Source of the DNA: Acanthacorydalis orientalis
Taxonomy: Eukaryota > Arthropoda > Insecta > Megaloptera > Corydalidae
Assembly (NCBI GenBank): GCA_034766995.1
Contig: CM068321.1
Coordinates: 8,322,526 to 8,386,525 of the forward strand
Direction: 5' to 3'
Length of the DNA stretch: 64,000 bases
Shown here: piece after piece, positions 20,996-28,560 of the stretch
Position numbering within the stretch: position 1 is the stretch's first letter
How the letters are laid out: every line of letters starts with the position of its first letter
Notes under the pieces: model-generated
Seen by the model: the letters and a program-made list of their open reading frames with translations, nothing else
Databases searched by the model: none
Told to the model about the DNA's origin: nothing
Program-made: the position numbers and the translations under genes

Positions 20996-23658
20996 AAAAA
21001 TATTTATATAAATGCTATATAGTTAAGTATGAAGAGTCTATAAAGAAAAAAATGAATAGTGTAATACTGAGGAATGCACTCCGAATTATATTATCCTCTT
21101 CGTTTTGATTCCATTGAATCACTGTTGACATATTCAATTAAAACTCGTGTCAGTTCTTGACCCAATTTTCTAATACTTTTTATATATATATATACTCTTG
21201 TGAAGTATATTTTAAGATATAACATTGAATAAATACTACAAGCTACTATAAACATATTGTATGTAAGCAAAAAAATTTGCCAATTTTATCTAGTAAAGAA
21301 CAACATAGCAGGAAGATCTGTAACAGCCTCAAATATTTAATTACAACATGAATGTGCGTCCACGCCGTATTACAATGAACTCTGTTATGAATATTCAGTA
21401 ATTGCCAGGATTGATTTTATCTATTTTATATAAAACTGTTACGATAAATTTTTCACTCCTTCCAAAACTACAAAAAAAATGATCAAACATCTTCAATAAT
21501 TAATCATTAATAATTTTTGATTAAAAAAATATATGAATTGTAGGATGAGTGAAAAAATAATATATGAAATTAAATTTAACTATAATGCAAAAAAACATAT
21601 CCCAACTATTATTATTGTTTGAATTAATTTAAATTATTTTTTCACTGGTTCTATTAACAAAATTTATATTTAGATAAATGTGTTTAATCATCCCTAATTC
21701 TTTGGTTCATAAAAAAATCTTTAAAATTATTTTAGGGTCTTGGGGAACGTGACCGGTGCAATAGTAAACGTAGACGAGTACAAAGTTCATGCAAATCACG
21801 ATGGATCCGTCGATAAAACGAGAACCGATTTGTATTTACATCTAGTGAATCGAAAAGATCACTCAATCATGGAAGTATCAGACGTTTTACGATTAGTTGA
21901 TAAAAATATAGAGAAATTGGACGGATTGTTTAAGGTAACTTGTAGACCATCAAACAGATGTTTACAATATTTGAAAACTAAAATAAAAAAAAAACAGGCA
22001 ATGTAAAAGAATTTAAAAAGAATTGCTTTTAAGAACTAATTTATATTGTATATGATCTTTCAAAAAGAATGAAAAAATCTTGTTTCAATCGAATCAAATT
22101 TATCTTCGTCTTAAAAGCAGTTGCATTTTGAAAAAATTATATTTCTATCAAATACATTTCATTTATGATGTAGTCATATAAAGACCAGTAATTTTATACT
22201 ATGCATTAAATTCACACTTCTTACATAGGTGATTCAGTTTAGACTTCCACATGGAAGTATTAAAAGGGAGTGCAAGGGTTAATTAAAGTCATGTTTTTTT
22301 TATTTAGTATTTTAGTTCAATTCAATATTAAAATACAATTGAATTAAAGTACTAAATGGGAGATAACATGTTTTTTTAAATACTTTCGTGTGGAAGCCTA
22401 AGTTGAATCAACTTATATTTATAATTCCACTTAGTCTCATTGTTCCATTCGAAACAATTTCGTTCAAATATCTATAATTTTTTGTAAGGACTTCAACGTT
22501 CTTGACACTCAACCAGCTGGTGCACCAACAGTGTTACCGTTACAAGAAGCAAAAATGACACTCTGGTTAGCATCAGCAACGATCTTCTTAGGTCTACTTC
22601 TTCTAGTCTGTCTTGCATTATGTTTCTCACAACGACAATCATATCAAAGGAAACTTAAGGCTGCCACAGCGACTGCATATGGTAACTATATATTAATTTT
22701 TTTATACTCTGAAGCGGATGTTGATTTAAATCCTCATAATCAACATTCAAAATAACAATAAACATTTATTGAACATTTTTATAACTTGTGAGGTAAAAAA
22801 AATTTTCATTACTGAAAGTGAATTTAGCCCGAGTTGTAGAATGGTATTGTGATATATTAAATAGTTTAATAATTAAACTAGGCATGTAATTAATTGTATT
22901 TGTAATATAATTAAAACAGTATATTGCAATTGGTTCATTAGTTTTTAAAGTTTGACAAAAATAGGAAAAGTCGTTATTTTCAAACATTTTTTATGTGAAA
23001 AACGTATTGTATAATCGCAGAAAATCAATGTGTCGCGGAACACCAGTTGAAAATCACTGATCTTGTGTTAAAAAAAACTGAGCGGTATCTAAATTTCTAT
23101 CATCTTTGATACATAATGTTTATTTTCGGTCAATTGTAATTTACATGAATCATATTTCATTCATTCTGAATGATTCATTCATTAAATATATCAAAATTGA
23201 ACCGTTTGCTCTGGCCTTTAAGGTCATCGTTTACAACTATACAAATGCCATACATTTTTATAAACCATAAAAGTTTCATTTACAGGCACTGACTCTGACT
23301 TAGTTATACGTGGACTCGGCGGAAGAGTTCCGAACACAAACAAGCATAGCGTCGAAGGAAGCAATCCTATTTGGCTCCAGGCGTACGAGAACGAGTGGTA
23401 CAAAAACGCCGACGAATACAGGTAAATTGTGCCCACGCAATTCCAAATAACACAAACAATTGTATATTCTGAATAGCGTATATTTTTAGTCAAACGTCTG
23501 AGCGTGACTCGTTGGACGAGAACGCGGTGACCAATGAAGTGGAATCGCAGCAGAACAGAGTCGAAACGATTCAGAATAACCTGAATCGGCCTCAGAACGT
23601 ATATCAAACGTTACCCAGTTTACATGCTCCAAAGAAACTAGAAACCACTGAACTTTAG
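872..23658 (+). CDS. Cadherin-23-like transmembrane cadherin, 3' part, 21 exons (5' end outside window)
   Basis: Calcium-dependent adhesion protein of the cell surface. Exons: 872-1069, 1154-1548, 1857-2134, 2939-3255, 5211-5429, 5509-5878, 7229-7497, 9891-10118, 10465-10622, 10688-10869, 11264-11487, 13108-13296, 13377-13509, 14925-15085, 16216-16455, 17212-17397, 17476-17612, 21736-21934, 22489-22681, 23286-23421, 23490-23658. All borders are GT-AG, phases agree, and the total of 4,581 nt is an exact multiple of three including the TAG stop. Eleven inter-repeat linkers are visible (DVNDEVPTF, DRNDNYPEF, DVNDNAPLF and so on). The linker in exon 13 is degenerate (NVDGYQPQF). A membrane-adjacent domain occupies about residues 1260-1370 and a transmembrane helix about 1385-1407, followed by a 119-residue tail with NPIWL and a terminal TEL. 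Vertebrate CDH23 has, from memory, a similar NPVWL block and ends in ITEL. A Cad87A-, Cad88C- or Cad89D-type insect cadherin is the alternative. The upstream repeats and signal peptide are missing because the window starts in an intron. Confidence 0.93.
1154..1548 (+). CDS. cadherin exon 2 of window
   Basis: Residues 67-198. It completes a repeat (motif LDYE, linker DRNDNYPEF) and opens the next one (QENCQIGTTV, LDEDS). The preceding intron is only 84 bp. The donor GTAAGT at 1549 splits a codon after two bases. Confidence 0.92.
1566..1611. repeat. (TA)n microsatellite
   Basis: About 46 bp, starting 17 bp after the donor of cadherin exon 2. Confidence 0.9.
1857..2134 (+). CDS. cadherin exon 3 of window
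   Basis: Residues 198-290. It contains HPVTGVITV, the calcium-binding VEARD and the linker DVNDNAPLF, and ends within DADLNG. One base completes the codon left open by the previous exon. Confidence 0.92.
2462..2541. mobile_element. Minimal MITE of the TTAGGTxGGTAG mariner family
   Basis: About 80 bp, consisting of little more than the two inverted ends: TTAGGTCGGTAGAAAATAAT at the left and the complement TTTTTCTGCTGACCTAA at the right. The flanking TA is consistent with mariner targeting. The ends match the larger copies at 9067, 13836 and 24878. Confidence 0.7.
2939..3255 (+). CDS. cadherin exon 4 of window
   Basis: Residues 291-396. It contains DKRTGIV, LDFEQ, IQARDSG and the linker DVNDHAPIF, then the start of a repeat with a potential N-glycosylation site NRS. 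The donor GTAAGT follows at 3256. Confidence 0.92.
3515..4769 (+). mobile_element. Mariner element, near full length, inactive
   Basis: The 13-bp terminal inverted repeats TTGGGTCATCCCA (3515) and its complement (to 4769) are flanked by TA on both sides, giving a length of 1,255 bp, typical for mariner. Degenerate transposase runs left to right: a HTH region (KQHVRHILLWEFRQ near 3700), VTGDEK followed by a stop where the family has W (near 4140), and HHDNAQ around 4400. Several frameshifts make it a pseudogene. It lies in the intron between cadherin exons 4 and 5. Confidence 0.85.
5211..5429 (+). CDS. cadherin exon 5 of window
   Basis: Residues 397-469. It carries FDSDGS, SDTGIISV and LALDGG, the middle of one cadherin repeat. 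The 2-kb intron before it is largely occupied by a mariner copy. Confidence 0.9.
5509..5878 (+). CDS. cadherin exon 6 of window
   Basis: Residues 470-593. The linker DVNNKPPIF is followed by most of a repeat (FENTPVGTG, KDPDS, ASDGLITV, IDREK). The short upstream intron is 79 bp. The donor at 5879 leaves phase 1. Confidence 0.92.
6271..7095. mobile_element. Foldback element interrupted by a LINE fragment
   Basis: The left arm starts near AACTAAATTCACTTTCACAA. The right arm is its inverted counterpart (GAAATGATCATAAACAGCAA, TTTGATCAGAAAG). The left arm is broken at 6354-6837 by a retrotransposon fragment. On both sides of the break the 14-mer AATAAATGATAATT is repeated. Confidence 0.65.
6354..6837 (-). 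mobile_element. Non-LTR retrotransposon 3' fragment
   Basis: The minus strand encodes a degenerate end of an endonuclease/reverse transcriptase ORF: NVKSILLYGC, then QRRTIKKDGK and NSKTKMTMDQPYHQEEA. These match the usual order LLYG-W, RRT, IRRRKW-IGH of insect LINEs. It is 5'-truncated. A 14-bp target duplication (6340-6353 and 6838-6851) marks the insertion. Confidence 0.7.
7229..7497 (+). CDS. cadherin exon 7 of window
   Basis: Residues 593-682. It contains the linker DVNDNNPKF, then TENSKNG, DDADKN, DRDTGEIVV and IDHEQ. The donor GTATGT is at 7498. Confidence 0.92.
7563..8262. mobile_element. hAT-like non-autonomous element
   Basis: The ends are TAGGGCTTCCCAATC at the left and GTTGGGAACCCTTA at the right, an imperfect inverted repeat of the hAT type. 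The internal sequence has repeated CGACCCC motifs near 8170-8245 and no transposase that I can read. A possible 8-bp duplication is too degraded to confirm. Confidence 0.5.
9067..9748 (-). mobile_element. Internally deleted mariner, HTH part only
   Basis: The ends TTAGGCTGGGGAAAAACAAT and TTTTCCTACCAACCTAA are inverted repeats with TA targets. The minus-strand frame 9131-9322 encodes a mariner HTH segment (WFQTFRAGDESLKDEE, GRPS, LDVSHSTVRSHLK). The catalytic domain is absent, and the right TIR follows the HTH directly. An inverted duplication of the N-terminal region lies at 9427-9534. Confidence 0.8.
9427..9534. repeat. Palindrome inside the mariner derivative
   Basis: The left arm (TTATTTGCTTCTTTAGTAAG and following) and the right arm (CTTACTAAAGAACCAAATAA) are inverted copies separated by about 10 bp. 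Each arm is 45-53 bp. Confidence 0.75.
9891..10118 (+). CDS. cadherin exon 8 of window
   Basis: Residues 683-758. It contains VRATDSG, the linker DENDNNPYF, then PEDAPVGY and RDADSG. The acceptor follows a pyrimidine tract at 9889-9890 and the donor GTAAAT is at 10119. Confidence 0.92.
10465..10622 (+). CDS. cadherin exon 9 of window
   Basis: Residues 759-811. It contains DPESGTLKV, LDRE and AEAWD. The donor GTACGT at 10623 leaves two bases of a proline codon, which the next exon completes. Confidence 0.9.
10688..10869 (+). CDS. cadherin exon 10 of window
   Basis: Residues 811-872. It contains the linker DVNDNPPKL, in which the usual final F is L, and then an unusual repeat with SDNDDN. The 65-bp upstream intron is the shortest in the gene. 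Confidence 0.9.
11264..11487 (+). CDS. cadherin exon 11 of window
   Basis: Residues 872-946. It contains IEARDLGAP and the linker DFNDHAPVF. The donor GTAAGT is at 11488. Confidence 0.91.
12276..12329. repeat. (TA)n microsatellite
   Basis: Left flank of the mariner derivative at 12331. Confidence 0.9.
12331..12846 (-). mobile_element. Tc1/mariner derivative between two (TA)n tracts
   Basis: The ends TTAGGTATACAAATTAATTC and TTTTTTACACCTAA form inverted repeats. On the minus strand the remaining coding part resembles the C-terminal end of a mariner transposase (KPP-FF-KGI-like segment at about 12450-12520, decayed). Both borders abut long (TA)n microsatellites, so the element probably inserted into one tract. 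Confidence 0.65.
12847..12908. repeat. (TA)n microsatellite
   Basis: Right flank of the mariner derivative at 12331. Confidence 0.9.
13108..13296 (+). CDS. cadherin exon 12 of window
   Basis: Residues 947-1009. It contains EDEDVGING, EPDTGILKL and LDRK, a canonical repeat core. The preceding intron carries a Tc1/mariner derivative wedged between (TA)n tracts. Confidence 0.92.
13377..13509 (+). CDS. cadherin exon 13 of window
   Basis: Residues 1010-1054. It contains IEAFDLGVP followed by the degenerate linker NVDGYQPQF, which lacks the DxND calcium ligands. Confidence 0.91.
13836..14378 (+). mobile_element. Internally deleted mariner, HTH part only
   Basis: Ends TTAGGGTGGTAGGAAAATAA and TTATTTTTCTACCAACCTAA. 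An ATG near 14009 opens MEKK, then a stop. The remnant continues YEFKAGGKATETARKLNDAF, FRAGGESLEEDH, VVHNDQLKAL and SVSHSTVLHHLK, with several in-frame stops. The right TIR follows LDKWVHKPQL, the same junction as in the copy at 9067. Confidence 0.8.
14925..15085 (+). CDS. cadherin exon 14 of window
   Basis: Residues 1054-1107. This is the atypical N-terminal half of a repeat, rich in acidic residues, with CYYIVGGNEEG and LHPLTHEL. The acceptor is at 14923-14924. Confidence 0.88.
15198..15266. mobile_element. Minimal MITE of the same mariner family
   Basis: About 69 bp: TTAGAATGGTAAGAAAATAA, a short centre, then CCGCAATTATTTTCCTATCA and AGCTAA. It consists essentially of the TIRs alone. Confidence 0.65.
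15998..16172. repeat. Foldback family copy (decayed)
   Basis: Has CTTTCATAAATTAATT at one side and AAAGTAGATTTAGCCATAGT at the other, with the inner block TATTTTGGTAGCGGTATAAT. It ends about 45 bp before a cadherin acceptor. Confidence 0.45.
16216..16455 (+). CDS. cadherin exon 15 of window
   Basis: Residues 1108-1187. It contains LDREKQDF, KATEDC and the last canonical linker DVNDNEPRF. The donor GTAAGA is at 16456. Confidence 0.92.
17212..17397 (+). CDS. cadherin exon 16 of window
   Basis: Residues 1188-1249. It contains LDADIGTNAQISY and EQDTGAIQL, the core of the last cadherin repeat. Confidence 0.91.
17476..17612 (+). CDS. cadherin exon 17 of window
   Basis: Residues 1250-1295. It carries VLANDTGG, the end of the last repeat, and then the start of the membrane-adjacent domain (LLREDQKVRFVL). 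The donor GTAAGT splits a glutamine codon. Confidence 0.91.
18478..18612. repeat. Foldback family arm
   Basis: Contains ATTATTTGTTCACTCCACAA, CCAAAAATTTGTTATTGATC and GCATTTCGACGACGATATCA in the family order. The opposite arm is not clear. Confidence 0.5.
18962..19023. repeat. (TA)n microsatellite
   Basis: About 62 bp in the 4.1-kb cadherin intron. Confidence 0.9.
19255..19402 (+). mobile_element. Helitron-like 3' end fragment
   Basis: Shares with 59810-59961 the order GATTATATAG-type segment, AAATATxTTTATTGTTT, GGCTTATAATTGA, then a GC-rich GAGC/GCGA segment, a small hairpin (GGGCGATGCCCC) and a TAG end followed by T. This fits a Helitron terminus. The 5' end is not identifiable. Confidence 0.5.
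19738..19798. repeat. (TA)n microsatellite
   Basis: About 60 bp in the same intron. Confidence 0.9.
20625..20930. repeat. Pogo-like or unknown element with CGTGTT motifs at 15-16-bp spacing
   Basis: CGTGTT occurs at 20688, 20703, 20719 and 20735. The surrounding AACACGG and GTAACGAGACC resemble the periodic ends of pogo-like elements. No transposase and no clear TIR pair. Confidence 0.35.
20944..20991. repeat. (TA)n microsatellite
   Basis: About 48 bp, adjoining the CGTGTT-motif block. Confidence 0.9.
21736..21934 (+). CDS. cadherin exon 18 of window
   Basis: Residues 1295-1361. This is the membrane-adjacent domain (LGNVTGAIVNVDEY, TRTDLYLHLV, VLRLVDKN), of the kind that precedes the membrane in CDH23 and PCDH15 relatives. 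It follows the longest intron in the window part of the gene, about 4.1 kb. Confidence 0.92.
22231..22410. mobile_element. Hairpin MITE in the intron before the TM exon
   Basis: The left arm starts GATTCAGTTTAGACTTCCAC. The right arm ends GTGGAAGCCTAAGTTGAATC. A second palindrome lies at the centre (TTAGTTCAATTC against GAATTAAAGTACTA). About 180 bp. Confidence 0.65.
22489..22681 (+). CDS. cadherin exon 19 of window (transmembrane)
   Basis: Residues 1362-1426. The short stem FNVLDTQPAG is followed by a hydrophobic stretch of about 23 residues (TLWLASA to LALCF). Basic residues after it (QRKLK) fix the cytoplasmic side. Confidence 0.93.
23286..23421 (+). CDS. cadherin exon 20 of window (cytoplasmic)
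   Basis: Residues 1426-1471. It contains the tail block VPNTNKHSVEGSNPIWL, followed by acidic and aromatic residues. This block is the best family marker in the tail. Confidence 0.92.
23490..23658 (+). CDS. cadherin terminal exon (cytoplasmic tail end)
   Basis: Residues 1471-1526 and the TAG stop at 23656-23658. It is polar, with several Q/N-rich stretches, and ends LETTEL, a class I PDZ-binding C-terminus. Confidence 0.92.
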
Positions 23659-23808
23659 CTACTTTTAATGTAATTAGTGAATATCTTTTTTAATTAAGTA
23701 ATCGTTCAAATCAAGTACCGGTAATTATTTACAAATATTTTTCGTACGTATAATGTATTTATTTTATAACAATAATTTATTACATCGACAATGCCAAAAA
23801 TTTGTACT

Positions 23809-23814
23809 AATAAA
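23809..23814 (+). promoter_or_regulatory. AATAAA polyadenylation signal of the cadherin gene
   Basis: A canonical hexamer about 150 bp after the stop codon, in an AT-rich 3' untranslated region. The cleavage site itself cannot be placed. Confidence 0.55.
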
Positions 23815-24877
23815 CAAGTTTTGTTAATAAGTTATTTTATCTTACTAATTATAAAAGTTTGATGCTATTCTCATTTGTTTTTCTAATAAGAAATCAAAGC
23901 CAAACCAACAACATAATATTTTATTTAAAACAGTATGTCTTCTAAACATTTTACTCATTTGATTTAATTTTTGTATCAAAGAATTTCCAATTTAAAATAC
24001 AATTTATTTTTACAAATATGATATTTGACATTAATAAATAATATAAAGTGCATGTAATTAACATTTAAGTGGAAATCACTCCAAAAATGTTCATATAACT
24101 ACATTTAAAGAAGATTAAGGATGTTCCAATGACGGAATTCGTGAGCTCCAATATTTGAAATTTTCAGAACAGGAAAAGAAGAAAGGAATTTCTCAGTTGA
24201 CAAAATGGTTGGGTTAAAAATTAATGTGAAATTTGTAAAGGAATTTTTTTCAAACTAAACTGTGGTGAAGATAAAAAAAATAAACTGATTTTTTTTATCT
24301 TGAGCATTTTTTTGTATCTTCAAGATAAAATAAATGACATGTCATCTGCAACTAAGAAAAATATTTTTAAAATCAGTTGTTAAAGAAAACTCGAAAAGAT
24401 CATAATAATAGGCAAAAAAATCAAATAAATTCACTGACTTCAAGAAATCTGGAACGAGTTTTACATAAGTTGACTGAGAGAAAAAAAAGAATAAACGGAT
24501 AAACCGAAACTATTTGTAGTTAATCTTACAAAAGATGAATAAACTTTTAAAATGAAGAATATTCAAAAATAAAAAGTGGATATTCTTGTGGCAATGTTTT
24601 ATAAAAAAGGATTACGCTGTGAGAAAACTGGAGAGCTATTCACGTCGTCAAAGTTCAATATCCAATCTAAAAACGCAATTCTATCTTGTCAATCAGAAGA
24701 GATTTACTGTTATATTATATTTGTTTTATGTCCTGAACTTGGTATCTTCAATTCGATTTTACTCTCATTTGATACCATTTTTTTGTATTAAAAAATTTTT
24801 CACAAAATTAAGAGAGTATTTCATATTTTTTTAGCTTTATATGCGAAAGTTTCTAGAAGGATTGGATTTTTTAATTA
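23815..24877. other. Intergenic, no gene seen
   Basis: AT-rich sequence downstream of the cadherin gene. I find no supported gene or repeat boundary. Confidence 0.5.
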
Positions 24878-25457
24878 TTAGGTCGGTAGAAAAATAATTG
24901 CGGTTTATGACCTTCAAATTCACATACATTTTAAGTTTTTTTTGATTTTTCTAGCTGTTTTAAGTGGTCCAGAGCTGTTGAATGACTAACCCCCAACTTT
25001 TGTGCAAGCTTTCGAATTGATGTGCGTGGTTCTGATTCAAACTAACGCCTTCAGTTAGTCGTTATGAACTGAAAAAGGATGCCCGCGACCTTCTTCATCT
25101 TCAAGGCTTTCATCCTGATCACGAAATTTTTGGAACCATCATTGTATGGTAGGTTCTTTAACAGTACCTACACCAAAAGCATCATTTAATTTACGAGCAG
25201 TTATTACTGCTTTATCCACCCGTTTTGAACTTATGTAAAAAAAGTTACTCTTATTTGCTTCTTTTCCATCTTTAATTCAATAGCACAATTTGAAGCAAAA
25301 TTATTAATAAAACCAAAGTCGATGTTACCAAAATACAGACCGAAAAATGCTCTTTAAAATGATATTAACATGAATACGATGAAATGGCACTTTCATTGAA
25401 AAAGTTAAGGTTAGAATTCAGAAAACAAAAACCGCAATTATTTTTCTACCATCCTAA
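24878..25457 (-). mobile_element. Internally deleted mariner, HTH part only
   Basis: Ends TTAGGTCGGTAGAAAAATAA and TTATTTTTCTACCATCCTAA. The minus strand carries a decayed HTH segment matching the copies at 9067 and 13836 (reverse complement of GAACTGAAAAAGGATGCCC and neighbours). The junction next to the left TIR differs from the other copies. Confidence 0.75.
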
Positions 25458-25982
25458 TTAAATAAGAATATATAGTTTACTAATCAAATTCACAGTTTTA
25501 TTAAACATATTTCATCTTCCATAATGTTCATTTTTTATGCTTTTTCAATATAAAACCAAGTAGAAAAAGAGTTAAAATTTAATTCAAAGCTGTATGAAAC
25601 AATTATGAAAAATATAAACACTTTTCATAAGAAAATCGATCACAAGAATATTATTATCTTAGAATACTGTTCTGCATAAAGTAGAAATACAATTCTTCTT
25701 AAAATAAAATAATTTGCGTGCAAATCGAATTAACGTTTAACGACCATTGACTGATTAAAAAATATTGCAAACATTCTTTTCAATAAGTGAAAGTGAGATT
25801 AAAAAATCTACCGTATGTGAAAAAACTCGTTCAAGAATGCATTGACGAATTCTTGGCAATGACACAACAAAAAAGTAACTACATTACAGTATATCTGATA
25901 ATAATAGAAACCTGTATTGATAAAATTGGGTAACAAAAACTATAAACATTCATTACTATTCATTGCAATGTTTTTGTACACT

Positions 25983-25985
<3 letters not shown>

Positions 25986-26042
<57 letters not shown>
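25986..26042. repeat. (TA)n microsatellite
   Basis: About 57 bp, intergenic. Confidence 0.9.
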
Positions 26043-26048
<6 letters not shown>

Positions 26049-26399
26049 TGAGCATATCTTTACCACTGAAAGTGTTAATAATAAAAGGGCTAAAAATTAG
26101 AAAACTGAAACAAGTTGAAAGATTTCTTTAAACAGATTGAAACTCTTTTGAAATCTAAATCACAAGAAAACTTATAGTATCACTTAGATACCAAAAATAA
26201 ATTCACAATACTCGCGAAACGCGATTATTATATCATTTTCTCTTTAATCCAAGTTGAAGTTCAATATCTACCTAAGGATGACACAACTAAAAACAAAATA
26301 AGCTCATATAAAGCATGCGCTTCGTACGTAGCATTAATTGTCTTGCCGAGTGATTACGACACCTGACGAATGAGATAGTAAACGCTGGAAATTGTGAGG

Positions 26400-27235
26400 T
26401 GGTATTGTTTACCGGGCAACACAAAATTAAAATCAATATTCTTTATCTTAAAGATGCACCTGCAAGTTTAGTAAATAATGCTAAATATCTCCGTGTTATT
26501 CTCAACTAACAACTTTCTTTCTGAATTCATACGACAAACGGGTTGACCAAAGCTCCAAGACAACTCGGCAGGTTTTTAACACAGCTGAATCAACGATCTC
26601 AGCTACCGTTAGGTACAAACTGTGTGCTTTATAGAGATTAAAGGACAATGTTCACGTATGTGAAGCTGAACTTGACGTACGTGCCTGTACAAAATGATAC
26701 AACTACAAGTGTTCCAAAACAAAGTGCTGTGCTTCATCACTAATGCGTACTACTGTGTGTGAAATAACACGTTGCATGTGACATTCTACATATACCTATC
26801 TGAATAGTGTGTTAAATGACAATCACTTGTTTTATACAAGCGGGCGAAGAGTAGTCTAACACTCTGATCCATGTCCTCAGAAAATATGACCATGACAACC
26901 TGTATACCAGTACAAACATCCGAAGTTCTTGATTTCAAAGTCTGATGAATATATCCAGGTGAAATAGCACGAGCTCACATTCATTGCGATTTATTCTCTC
27001 CAATTCAACGGACTTGCATCGTGGTATCTACATGAAACCATACACAATGAAACTAGTAAAGAATGTTCATAGGTTTCATGTCTAATACTCAGCAACAATT
27101 TCACTGTATCTTTAGCAATATACTGGTTAAAACAGGTTTCAGTATCAGTTTCAAATCTGCCTGAAGATTATCAACGTCTAAACCACTCGCAGAAAAAATT
27201 AACTCGTACATGACTTCAAGGACTCACATAGTACA
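26400..27235 (+). mobile_element. Jockey-like non-LTR retrotransposon remnant
   Basis: Degenerate reverse-transcriptase C-terminal region in the usual order: KYLRVILN (26483), LTKAPRQLGRFLTQLNQRSQ, LPLGT-VLYR, MFTYV, then LQVFQNKV (near 26702) and FITNAYYCV. It contains several stops and frameshifts, and neither end is found. Confidence 0.7.
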
Positions 27236-27734
27236 ATTATATATTAGTTTTTTTTAGTTATACAAAGATTACATATCTAATATTATATTCATTGAAGCTA
27301 TATCCTCTGAACAGCTTCATTAATATTTTTACTTTTTCTATTTTTGAGCATTTTAACTGATAAATCTTTGGAATAGATTAATTAGTACTATGTATTATGG
27401 TTGTTGAATAAAGGAGAAGAAATAACATTTTTCTTTATCTGGTCTACTCTTGTGAATATTTTTTAAACTTTTTCTATAGAACTTCTCTTTTTAAATCAAT
27501 CGAATTAGGCTTCAAATACCTTTTGTTCATAAACATTGTCACAAAATCAAATAAATTGGATTCCATGTTCTTCATATCGGTGTCAAAGAATAAATAATTT
27601 TGCATACAATCTAAAATTTCAGCAATTAGCAATAGGTTTATTTACTGTTCTCAATAAATAGACCATTCATTATTTCTTTGATGATTCTCACCTTGTTTAT
27701 CTTTAAACAAGCAATAGCTTGTTATACAGCATTA

Positions 27735-28558
27735 CGAGGGTCGTTTGATAAGTCTGGTAAATTTATATGATGTGACGTCACCATTCATTTGATAACGTCA
27801 CGGCTATCAAGTGTCATTTTTCAAAGTAGCATAAGTGAAATTTCAGCCAGAAGCGACACGTTTTTCACATTCTACAGATATTTCAAGAGAGCATTGTAGC
27901 ATTTGCCGCAAAAATGACAAAAACTACAAGTTTTTTTCATCGATTTGTCACCGTGGATAAAATATTAATCCACCACTACACACCTGAGTCGAAGCAGCAG
28001 TCAAAGCAGTGGGTAATGACTGGTGAATGTGCGCTGGAGAAAACGAATACCCTTCTGTCGACTGGGAAGATGATGGCCATTGTTTTTTGTGATTCCCAAG
28101 GAATCATCCTGATCGACTACTTGACAAAGGGAAAAACGATAACAGAAGACTATTATACAACATCATTGAACCGTTTGAAAGAAGAGCTAAAACAAAAACA
28201 GTCAAGTTATTGGGGCACAAAATAGTGCTCTTTCACCAGGACAACACGCCGTCTCGTAAATCGACCGTCATAATGGTAAAATTACACAAATTAGGCTTCG
28301 AATTGATTCCTCATCCACCCTATTCTCCGGACCTGGCACCCTGAGACTTCTTCCTCTTTCCAAACTTAAAAATTTGTCTCGATGGGAAGAAATTCTCGTC
28401 GAATAAGGATGTCAACGCCGCCGTCAATGCGTATTTTGCAAACTGGCTAGACCAAGAGTATAGAGACAATATGGAGACTATGTTAAGAAATAAAATCATT
28501 GTTTTCCAAAAAAATGGTGTTAACTTGCTTTTTTACCATACTTATCAAACGACCTTCG
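27735..28558 (+). mobile_element. Mariner derivative keeping the catalytic half
   Basis: The 19-bp inverted repeats CGAGGGTCGTTTGATAAGT and its near-perfect complement are flanked by TA. An open frame at 27914-28225 encodes FVTVDKILIHHYTPESKQQ and then DYLTKGKTITEDYY. After a frameshift it continues FHQDNTPS and PYSPDLAP. The N-terminal HTH domain is deleted. 824 bp. Confidence 0.85.
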
Positions 28559-28560
28559 TA

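Larger units (their letters stand above)
17613..21735. other. 4.1-kb cadherin intron
   Basis: The largest intron of the visible gene. It holds six (TA)n tracts, a foldback arm, a Helitron-like 3' end and a period-16 motif block. I see no coding sequence. Confidence 0.6.

Noticed and set aside
23224..23607. A 127-codon minus-strand frame
   Set aside because: It is the antisense shadow of the last two cadherin exons.
24576..24834. Two overlapping open frames
   Set aside because: Overlapping in different frames, with hydrophobic AT-driven composition and no family resemblance.
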